This document shows positions 8,086-14,256 of a stretch of 64,000 nucleotides of DNA, in pieces. The position numbers and the translations under genes are program-made. Below the pieces are notes generated by a model. The model did not search any database, had not been told where the DNA came from, and saw only the letters and a program-made list of their open reading frames with translations. The stretch covers positions 248,001 to 312,000 of the forward strand of contig JAIVLN010000002.1 of the NCBI GenBank assembly GCA_020524245.1, read 5' to 3'. This DNA comes from Rossellomorea aquimaris (GTDB lineage: Bacteria > Bacillota > Bacilli > Bacillales > Fictibacillaceae). The number at the start of each line of letters is the position of its first letter. Position 1 is the first letter of the stretch.

Positions 8086-8515
8086 TTATTTGTAGATATC
8101 TCCTCTACTACCCACTGCTAAAATCATAATGAATAGCTCCATATTATTCATTTCATAAATAATTCTATAGCCTCCAACTCACAAACGAAAAGCACTGTCT
8201 ACACCTTCTAGCGAAGTGATATCAAACTACCTCTTTGATACGGGGCTTCAGCTAAGGTGAGCAGTGCTCTTTCAATTATTTGTTTAGTTGGTTTATCCAA
8301 TTTATTGATATACTTCAGTGCTTGTTTGGAGTATTTTAATCCATACATAATCATCATCTCCAAACACATCTTCATTGGTATAGGATTCGCCTTTTGAATA
8401 TTCATCTTTTGCTTTTTTTATAGCTTCGAGTTCATCTTTAGCAGGCTTTTCAATTGGAAAACCATCCTGATCTGATGACTGTTTTTTTAAAATGTCGCAT
8501 GGTTTTGATGACTTC
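8086..8515 (-). pseudogene. decayed RelBE-type toxin-antitoxin pair
   Basis: Read on the minus strand, a RelE/ParE-like toxin starts at the ATG at 8348 (YGLKYSKQALKYINKLDKPT) with GGAGATG upstream, shifts frame near 8210 (after ISL), continues as DITSLEGVDSAFRL, meets an internal TGA, and ends VGGYRIIYEMNNMELF...AVGSRGDIYK at 8086. These are the canonical RelE C-terminal motifs. Upstream and overlapping, an open frame lacking an ATG reads PAKDELEAIKKAKDEYSKGE, the tail of a RelB/Phd-like antitoxin whose 5' end runs into the stop of fabI. The toxin carries a frameshift and a nonsense codon and the antitoxin has lost its start, so the pair is dead. Confidence 0.7.
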
Positions 8516-8519
8516 TGGG

Positions 8520-9299
8520 TTACCCCATAATGTTGTAGCCGGAATCGACGTAAACGATCTCTCCTGTAACGCCTCTTGAGAGGTTACTAAGGATTGCGAG
8601 TGTCATGTCACCGACTTCTTCTTGTGTCACATTTCTTCGTAGTGGTGCCGTTTCTTCAATTTTATGAAGGATCTGGTTGAACGATGGTACACCTTTTGCC
8701 GCAAGTGTACGAACCGCTCCAGCCGAAATCGCATTGACCCGAATATTCTCTTTCCCTAAGTCAGATGCAAGATAACGTACCGTTGCTTCGAGAGAGGCCT
8801 TCGCAACACCCATCACATTGTAGCCATCAACGACACGCTCAGCCCCAAGGTAACTCATCGCAACGATCGATCCGCCTTCAGTCATGAGCGAGCTCGCTTC
8901 TCGAGCTACCGCTACTAAGGAATACGCACTTGTATCTTGCGCAAACGCATAACCTTCACGTGATGTATTGACGAACTTGTCCTTCAGATCATCAGCATGT
9001 GCGAATGCGATTGAATGTACGACACCGTGGATCGTCCCCACTTTTTTACCAATCTCCGCAAAAGCCTCCTTAATGCTTTCATCTTCATTTACGTCACATT
9101 GAATCGTTAGCTTCGACTCGAATTCGTTTTCTTCAAGAAGTTGCTCTAGTTTTCCAAGCGAGCGTTCTTTTCGATACGTAAAAATGAGGTTCGCTCCTGC
9201 TTGATAAAGGGATTTCGCTACGCCCCATGCGAGACTTCGTTTATTCGCGACACCCATGATGACGATATTTTTGCCTTTCAGTTTCAGTAAATCTTCCAT
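8520..9299 (-). CDS. fabI: enoyl-[acyl-carrier-protein] reductase (NADH), FabI
   Basis: 259 aa, full family length. It reduces trans-2-enoyl-ACP, the last step of each fatty-acid elongation cycle in the cytosol. A Rossmann-type short-chain reductase with the FabI-specific early motif GKNIVIMGVANKRSLAWG, HSIAFAHADD, and the catalytic Tyr-x6-Lys in YNVMGVAK. The ATG has CGGAGG upstream. The promoter carries a FapR-like operator, as expected for the lipid synthesis regulon of Bacillus. Downstream lies a dead toxin-antitoxin pair. Confidence 0.96.
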   Translation of the reverse strand: MEDLLKLKGKNIVIMGVANKRSLAWGVAKSLYQAGANLIFTYRKERSLGKLEQLLEENEFESKLTIQCDVNEDESIKEAFAEIGKKVGTIHGVVHSIAFAHADDLKDKFVNTSREGYAFAQDTSAYSLVAVAREASSLMTEGGSIVAMSYLGAERVVDGYNVMGVAKASLEATVRYLASDLGKENIRVNAISAGAVRTLAAKGVPSFNQILHKIEETAPLRRNVTQEEVGDMTLAILSNLSRGVTGEIVYVDSGYNIMG

Positions 9300-9313
9300 C
9301 GTAGACCTCCGTT

Positions 9314-9375
9314 GTTATACCTGGTATTAACACCTGTTGCCAACACTCATTATATCACAATTCATATCCTGTCAA
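9314..9375 (-). promoter_or_regulatory. fabI promoter with FapR-like operator
   Basis: On the minus strand TTGACA (9370-9375) and TATAAT (9349-9354) have a 15-base spacer. Downstream, GTTAATACCAGGTATAAC (9314-9331) is a near-palindrome very close to the FapR consensus TTAGTACCTGNTACTAA and lies in the early transcribed region. FapR is the malonyl-CoA-responsive repressor of fab genes in Bacillus; assignment here is from motif similarity and the gene it precedes. Confidence 0.7.
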
Positions 9376-9429
9376 ACTGTAAAGAGATGTATAATGGAAG
9401 AGATGAAAATTTGGAGAGGAGCGGGTCCA

Positions 9430-9921
9430 ATGTCTGTCGGACAGAAGAATGCAGTAAAAGTGGTCAGCCAAAAAGGTTTCCAAGCAGTCGGTTTGAAGTG
9501 GGAAGGCACATTTGAAGAAGCGTTTGGTGGTGCAATCCGCAAGATCCAGGATGAAATGCATCAGCGTCTAGCGGAAATTCCTCATGTAGTAGACTCGGAA
9601 GTTTTACTCGGATTGTCGTATCATGCGTCACTCGGTGGAACTGGTTTCACGCACTATGCTGCCGTCGAAGTGGACAAAGTCGAGGATCTGCCAGATGGAA
9701 TGGTAGCCGTTTCCGTCCCTGAACTTACATACGCCCAGACAGAACACAACAAAGGACAAAGCGTCAAACACTCCTATGACAACATCTATGTATGGATTCG
9801 AAGTGAAGGCTATCAAGAGGACAACACAGACGGCTTGACCCATTATGAGCGTTATCCAATGAGCCAAAATCCATATGACGAAAACCCCGAGTTCACAATC
9901 CGCATCCCGGTGAAAAAGTAA
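9430..9921 (+). CDS. GyrI-like/effector-binding-domain protein
   Basis: 163 aa from the ATG at 9430 (MSVGQKNAVKVV; GAGAGGAGC upstream). The frame stays open upstream, but a TATAAT box at 9392-9397 puts the promoter there. The sequence resembles the stand-alone AraC-type effector-binding (GyrI-like) fold: an N-terminal strand ending QAVGLKWEGTFEEA, then helices, and the C-terminal DIYVWIRSEG-like and HYERYP segments. Such proteins bind small hydrophobic ligands. Divergent from fabI, followed by a terminator. Confidence 0.65.
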   Translation: MSVGQKNAVKVVSQKGFQAVGLKWEGTFEEAFGGAIRKIQDEMHQRLAEIPHVVDSEVLLGLSYHASLGGTGFTHYAAVEVDKVEDLPDGMVAVSVPELTYAQTEHNKGQSVKHSYDNIYVWIRSEGYQEDNTDGLTHYERYPMSQNPYDENPEFTIRIPVKK

Positions 9922-9931
9922 AAATAATGAA

Positions 9932-9960
9932 GGCTGATCGAGATATCTCGACCAGCTTTT
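9932..9960 (+). terminator. rho-independent terminator
   Basis: GCTGATCGAGATATCTCGACCAGC hairpin followed by TTTT, 10 bases after the stop codon at 9921. Confidence 0.8.
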
Positions 9961-9962
9961 CT

Positions 9963-10514
9963 TTAGCTAATAAACGTCAATAGAGCATAATTCATAACAC
10001 CAAAGAACACAAGCCCAATGATGAAACTGACTAATAACATTTTCAGGGTATATCCTTTCTTAACGGTACCACGGTCGACCTTCCTGCTCTGTACATACAC
10101 AGTAATGTTCATAAACACCATCAGGACAATCAAGAGAAAGAACAAATCCGGAAAGGCATTAAATACAAAAGGTTCACCGCCGATCATCCAAGCATTGAAT
10201 AACGCAATGACCCCTACAAAAGCTTGACCTCCCGCTGATACCTTCTTCTGCTTTTCCCACTCGTTCCCCATCATTATTTTCTCATGCTCGTGGAGCTCTG
10301 CCAGTTTCCTTGATAAAAACGACATGATGGGTTTACCTTTTACAATCACCACATAAGCTTGAACAAACAATAATACTGAAAGAGCAATCCAAAATGTCCT
10401 CATGGTAATCCCGACAATTGAGACGAGACTCATAAAGGTAAACCCTAGTACCATAACGACATTCATCCAAAGAATTTGAAATTTACGAAGCTCACTGATC
10501 CTTTCATGACTCAT
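9963..10514 (-). CDS. four-helix membrane protein, unknown family
   Basis: 183 aa from the ATG at 10514 (MSHERISELRKF); the frame extends to a TTG at 10550 with no better ribosome binding site. Two pairs of hydrophobic segments (about residues 18-55 and 100-180) flank a charged middle (KLAELHEHEKIMMGNEWEKQ). I do not recognise a characterised family. It converges on the terminator of the GyrI-like gene. Confidence 0.6.
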   Translation of the reverse strand: MSHERISELRKFQILWMNVVMVLGFTFMSLVSIVGITMRTFWIALSVLLFVQAYVVIVKGKPIMSFLSRKLAELHEHEKIMMGNEWEKQKKVSAGGQAFVGVIALFNAWMIGGEPFVFNAFPDLFFLLIVLMVFMNITVYVQSRKVDRGTVKKGYTLKMLLVSFIIGLVFFGVMNYALLTFIS

Positions 10515-10691
10515 GTTCCACACTACTTTCTTCTCTTTATCTGATTTCAACTTATATACGCATGGTTATCCAGAAAGGTTTCATCACTGTTTCAAGACAT
10601 AGGGTAGTAAACTTTGATTACCTGAAGTTTACAGATTGTTTATTCGAAACCACAATAAACCGCTATTACGCTTTTCTATTTTATTTCCATA

Positions 10692-10722
10692 AAAATAAGC
10701 AGGCGATTTTCACCTGCTTATT
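10692..10722 (-). terminator. rho-independent terminator
   Basis: AAGCAGGTG / CGCCTGCTTA hairpin with TTTTT on the minus strand, 10 bases after the stop of the HTH-AtpD-like gene. Confidence 0.8.
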
Positions 10723-10731
10723 CCTACAATA

Positions 10732-11781
10732 TTATAGAGTCCCGATATAGTCCAGCTGGTCGACTTCTTTGGAGTCGGCAGATCCATCGAGGATTTTTTG
10801 AACGTCGTTCAACGTGTCTTTCAGACTGACCGTTTCACCCTTTTTACCGGTGAATGGTTCTGCGACATAGAATGGTTGAGTTAAATACGCTTCGAGTCGC
10901 TCGCCACGCTTGTACGTTTGCATTTCTGCGTCTGGTACAGCTTCGATTCCTTTTACATTCACGAAAGCACGGAGTTCACGGTATCGGCGTAAAAGTTTTT
11001 GCGCACGCTGTTGGATCGTCAGATGGTGCTGATCCAGGTGTGCGCCTTCCAATACAGATGATGTGGAGTAAAGCGGGTTGATTGCCGGGAACTTATGGCG
11101 CGTCGTCAGGTCCATGTCGAACTGCCATAATGTTTCAAGCGGGCCGTATGGAAGGTCTTCGTCGACCGCTTCGCCTTTCAAGTCGACGAGGAATGTCGTG
11201 ACGTTTTCAATTCCGATACCTTGGAGACGTTCTTGAAGGTCATGCAGTTCACCTGTCAAAACGTGTGAGCGGTCTGCTGAGAAAAGGATGTCTTTTTTAC
11301 CAAGTGAAGCGATTTTTTCGTACGTTTCGTCGATGGAGTTCGTTACATGGTCGAAGTACTCGAGGATATCATTGACTTCAGGGTGATCCCCCTCAGGTTT
11401 TAACAACAAGGTCGTGTGGCCTTCTTTTTTCAACCGGTGGAAGGTTTCCGCCAGAATGACGAGCTGCCCCATTCCAGGTCGTGCGACAAGTCCAACCGTA
11501 CCGCCTTTTGCGAGTGGTGCAAATAAATCCAACGCTTTGATTCCTGTTTCGATCATATCGATCTTCTCCCCTCTGATGATGAGTTCATCCAAACTACATT
11601 CCGCGAGTGATGCGAGTGCAACGATTGTCCGTACTTCGGCACGGCCGACCGGGATCTTACCGGTACACAGGTTGGATACCGTCGCTGGGCGCAGTCCGAC
11701 TGAGCGAGCTGCACTCGTCAGGTTCGGCACTCGTTTTCGTAAAAGCGAGACGTTTAAGCGAATATTTTCTAGCGTTTCCAA
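10732..11781 (-). CDS. HTH DNA-binding domain fused to a degenerate F1-ATPase beta-subunit-like module
   Basis: 349 aa from a TTG at 11781 (CAGGAGGTG, 7-base spacing). Residues ~14-60 look like a helix-turn-helix (SAARSVGLRPATVSNLCTGK). From residue ~76 the protein follows ATP synthase beta: ETGIKALDLFAPLAKGGTVG, then the P-loop position, where canonical GGAGVGKTV reads ARPGMGQLV (the Lys and Thr are lost), then FPAINPLYSTSSV, QKLLRRYRELRAF and LTQPFYVAEPFTGKKGE, equivalent to PAVDPLDSTS, LQRYKELQDI and LSQPFHVAEVFTG of AtpD. It cannot be a working ATPase subunit. A regulator that uses the AtpD fold as a sensor or oligomerisation module is inferred. Its promoter contains inverted and direct ACGTAA boxes suggesting autoregulation. 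The neighbours are not ATP-synthase genes. Confidence 0.75.
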   Translation of the reverse strand: METLENIRLNVSLLRKRVPNLTSAARSVGLRPATVSNLCTGKIPVGRAEVRTIVALASLAECSLDELIIRGEKIDMIETGIKALDLFAPLAKGGTVGLVARPGMGQLVILAETFHRLKKEGHTTLLLKPEGDHPEVNDILEYFDHVTNSIDETYEKIASLGKKDILFSADRSHVLTGELHDLQERLQGIGIENVTTFLVDLKGEAVDEDLPYGPLETLWQFDMDLTTRHKFPAINPLYSTSSVLEGAHLDQHHLTIQQRAQKLLRRYRELRAFVNVKGIEAVPDAEMQTYKRGERLEAYLTQPFYVAEPFTGKKGETVSLKDTLNDVQKILDGSADSKEVDQLDYIGTL

Positions 11782-11795
11782 AATTTACACCTCCT

Positions 11796-11859
11796 GTTAC
11801 GTTATATCGTATTCTAAGTTACGTTAAAAAGCAACTTAAAATTACGGTAAAACGTAATT
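11796..11859 (-). promoter_or_regulatory. ACGTAA box cluster upstream of the HTH-AtpD-like gene
   Basis: A 20-bp inverted repeat AATTACGGTAAAACGTAATT (11840-11859, 7-bp perfect arms) is followed by two identical GTTACGTTA 9-mers at 11818-11826 and 11796-11804, 22 bp apart (two helical turns). All lie between the gene start and the preceding usp terminator. This is the layout of an operator array; the nearest candidate regulator is the gene itself. Confidence 0.6.
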
Positions 11860-11873
11860 ATTTTTTCGTGCAC

Positions 11874-11910
11874 AAAAAAAGAGCGTAACTGCCCACGGCA
11901 ATTACGCTCC
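11874..11910 (-). terminator. rho-independent terminator of the first usp gene
   Basis: GAGCGTAATTGCC / GGCAGTTACGCTC hairpin followed by seven T on the minus strand, just behind the stop codon at 11921. Confidence 0.85.
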
Positions 11911-11920
11911 TTCATTCGTT

Positions 11921-12361
11921 TTATTCTTCCGGGTTTCGTACGATCAGTACATCGCAAATCGCGTGGCGAACGGTATTGTCGGAAACACTACCGAGAAAGA
12001 TGCGATCCAAGGCGCTCATCCCTGTTGCACCACAGACAATCAAGTCTGCACTTTGCTCTAACGCTATGTCTTTTGAAACCACTATTTTAGGTGAACCGAG
12101 TTTCATAATCTTTTTCACATTCTTACATCCGAGTGAATGAGCTCGTTTGACATAACCGTCTAACAATCGATGGGCATACTCCCGAGGTACCGATTCATTG
12201 TAATGGTCATACATGGAGTATGCCCTGGTGTCAATTACATGAGCAATGATCAGTTTCTCGACTTCATACTGTTTTGCCAATTCAACTGCTTTTACAAACG
12301 CTTTCTCAGAGGCATGAGATTCATCCACTGCTACTAGTATTTTCTTATATAATTTTGACAT
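11921..12361 (-). CDS. universal stress protein, UspA family (copy 1)
   Basis: 146 aa from the ATG at 12361, which gives 9-base spacing to GAGGGG; an ATG at 12367 is too close to it. The Usp alpha/beta fold starts ILVAVDES and ends with the ATP-binding signature G-A-T-G-x9-GS (CGATGMSALDRIFLGSVS), then DVLIVR. ATP-binding Usp proteins act in the cytosol in stress and energy-state responses. A close paralogue of identical length follows upstream, each with its own terminator, so the two are probably separate transcripts from a tandem duplication. Confidence 0.88.
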   Translation of the reverse strand: MSKLYKKILVAVDESHASEKAFVKAVELAKQYEVEKLIIAHVIDTRAYSMYDHYNESVPREYAHRLLDGYVKRAHSLGCKNVKKIMKLGSPKIVVSKDIALEQSADLIVCGATGMSALDRIFLGSVSDNTVRHAICDVLIVRNPEE

Positions 12362-12497
12362 GTTCATTTCCCCTCTCTTCTCCATTTACTTCTGTACGGG
12401 CGTTTGGTTCCTTATCATGCTGCCGAACTCAATCTCCTTGACACCATAAATAGATAAACGATTAAAGCAAATGTATGTGATACTCATCACACCAATG

Positions 12498-12533
12498 GAA
12501 AAAGAACGTAACTGCACATGCCCGTTACGTTCC
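12498..12533 (-). terminator. rho-independent terminator of the second usp gene
   Basis: GGAACGTAACGGGC / GCAGTTACGTTC hairpin followed by TTTTT on the minus strand, 13 bases behind the stop codon at 12546. Confidence 0.8.
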
Positions 12534-12545
12534 TTAATGTTATGT

Positions 12546-12986
12546 CTAATTGTCGTCGTTTCGTACGATCAACACGTCGCACTTCGCGTAGCGTGCGATG
12601 TTTTCAGAGACACTTCCAATGAACAGGCGGTCCACAGCACTAACGCCTGTCGCCCCACACACAATAAGGTCTGCTCCAACCTTAGGAGCAACTTCCTTCG
12701 CAACCGCTACTTTCGGTGACCCGATCTCAACCACTTTTTTCACATTCGTCATTCCGAGCTCTTCCGCTTTCTTGACATAGTTGTCCAGCATCTCGTTCGC
12801 ATATTGGCGCGGCATTTCTTCGTTGTAGTTATAGTAAGTTGTGTAAGCACGCATCTCGATGACATGTGTAACGGTAAACGATTCTGCCTCATTATGTTTA
12901 GCGATTTTGATCGCTTTTTGGAAAGCTCTCTCCGATGATTCTGATTCATCTACTGCTACTAAAATGTTCTTGTATAACCCTGGCAT
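12546..12986 (-). CDS. universal stress protein, UspA family (copy 2)
   Basis: 146 aa from the ATG at 12986 (7 bases after GAGGGGG; the ATG at 12992 is too close). Same architecture as its downstream paralogue: ILVAVDES at the start and CGATGVSAVDRLFIGSVSEN near the end, an intact nucleotide-binding signature. Residues such as YNYNEEMPRQYANEMLDNYV align one-for-one with copy 1, supporting recent tandem duplication. Confidence 0.88.
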   Translation of the reverse strand: MPGLYKNILVAVDESESSERAFQKAIKIAKHNEAESFTVTHVIEMRAYTTYYNYNEEMPRQYANEMLDNYVKKAEELGMTNVKKVVEIGSPKVAVAKEVAPKVGADLIVCGATGVSAVDRLFIGSVSENIARYAKCDVLIVRNDDN

Positions 12987-13082
12987 TTTCATTCCCCCTC
13001 ATCGTTTTTACACCTTAAGTGTACTTCGCTTGAGAGAGACACGCTGTGACAATAATCACAGGTGGGTTATTTGATAAAACGC

Positions 13083-14066
13083 CTATACTTGCCCCATCAG
13101 TGCCTCCATGATCGCTTTCTGTGCATGTAGGCGGTTTTCTGCTTCATCAAACACAACGGAATGCGGTCCGTCGATGATTTCCGCCGTCACTTCTTTCCCG
13201 CGATATGCCGGCAAACAGTGCAGGAAAATGAAGTCATCCTTCGCTTTTGAACACAACTCCGCATTCACTTGATACGGCTTGAAAATTTCAAGTCGTTTTT
13301 CCGCCTCCTCTTCCATTCCCATGCTCGCCCACGTGTCCGTTACGACGACATCTGCCCCTTCAATCGCTTCAACCGGTGAATTCGTGATGACCACTGAGCT
13401 CCCGTTCTGCTTGGCGACAAGCTTGGCGTGGTCACGGATCCAATGGTCAGGCTCATAACCGAACGGACTTGCAACTGCGATGTCCATCCCGACTTTTGCA
13501 GCACCCTCAAGCAACGAGTGCGTCATGTTGTTGTATCCGTCACCGACATAGCCGAGCTTCAGACCGGCAAGTTTTCCTTTGTGCTCCAAGATGGTCAATA
13601 GATCCGCCATCACCTGGGTCGGATGATGCAAGTCAGTCAGACCGTTGATTACCGGTACGTCCGCATGGGCGGCGAATTGCTCGATCGTATGATGGGTAAA
13701 CGTACGGATCAAGATGCCATCTACATATCCAGATAAAACTTTTGCCGTATCCTCAATGCTCTCTCCGCGTCCGAGCTGAATATCCTTCGTACTGAGAAAA
13801 ATCGGGTCACCCCCGAGCTGCACGACACCCACTTCAAAAGAAACGCGCGTACGTGTAGAAGCTTTATCAAAAATCATCGCGAGCACTTTTCCTTCAAGCG
13901 GCTTCCGACTTCCCCCCTTCTTCAGCTCTGCTTTTATTTCATCGGCTTTTTCCAGTAAGTATAGGATCTCACTCGAATGATAGTCCGATATTGTCAAAAA
14001 GTCCTGTCCGGTGAAATTCGATGCAGTTACCCCGTATGTCTGTTGCGTTTCGATTGCGTATGCCAA
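13083..14066 (-). CDS. argF: ornithine carbamoyltransferase, ArgF
   Basis: 327 aa from a TTG at 14066 (GAGAGGTG 5 bases upstream); the ATG at 14087 has no ribosome binding site. It makes citrulline from ornithine and carbamoyl phosphate in arginine synthesis. Carbamoyl-phosphate motif KASTRTRVSFE, the HHPTQ motif, and the ornithine-binding loop with FLHCLPAYRG are intact. The length is normal. It stands alone, separated from other arg genes, with its own promoter and a candidate ArgR/AhrC box overlapping the -35. Confidence 0.95.
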   Translation of the reverse strand: MAYAIETQQTYGVTASNFTGQDFLTISDYHSSEILYLLEKADEIKAELKKGGSRKPLEGKVLAMIFDKASTRTRVSFEVGVVQLGGDPIFLSTKDIQLGRGESIEDTAKVLSGYVDGILIRTFTHHTIEQFAAHADVPVINGLTDLHHPTQVMADLLTILEHKGKLAGLKLGYVGDGYNNMTHSLLEGAAKVGMDIAVASPFGYEPDHWIRDHAKLVAKQNGSSVVITNSPVEAIEGADVVVTDTWASMGMEEEAEKRLEIFKPYQVNAELCSKAKDDFIFLHCLPAYRGKEVTAEIIDGPHSVVFDEAENRLHAQKAIMEALMGQV

Positions 14067-14101
14067 AGAACACCTCTCCCATCTCATCTGTATTGCGTAT
14101 G

Positions 14102-14130
14102 ATTATACGATAGTAATTATATTTATTCAA
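14102..14130 (-). promoter_or_regulatory. argF sigma-A promoter with possible ArgR/AhrC box
   Basis: On the minus strand TTGAAT (14125-14130), a 17-base spacer and TATAAT (14102-14107) form a good sigma-A promoter. ATTGAATAAATATAATTA across the -35 resembles half-conserved arginine-repressor boxes (WNTGAATWWWWATTCANW). The box call is tentative; the promoter is stronger. Confidence 0.6.
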
Positions 14131-14194
14131 TATCAAATTCAATAATGTCGTTTTTTAAATGTTTTTATATTATTGAAATGCATATAGATGAATA

Positions 14195-14230
14195 AAAACC
14201 CGCATCAGGAAGGGGGAACCTGATACGGGT
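14195..14230 (-). terminator. rho-independent terminator
   Basis: CCCGTATCAGG / CCTGATGCGGG hairpin followed by TTTTTATT on the minus strand, behind the SLH peptidase gene. Confidence 0.88.
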
Positions 14231-14256
14231 CGGGGGAAACGATATTCATTCAGTTT

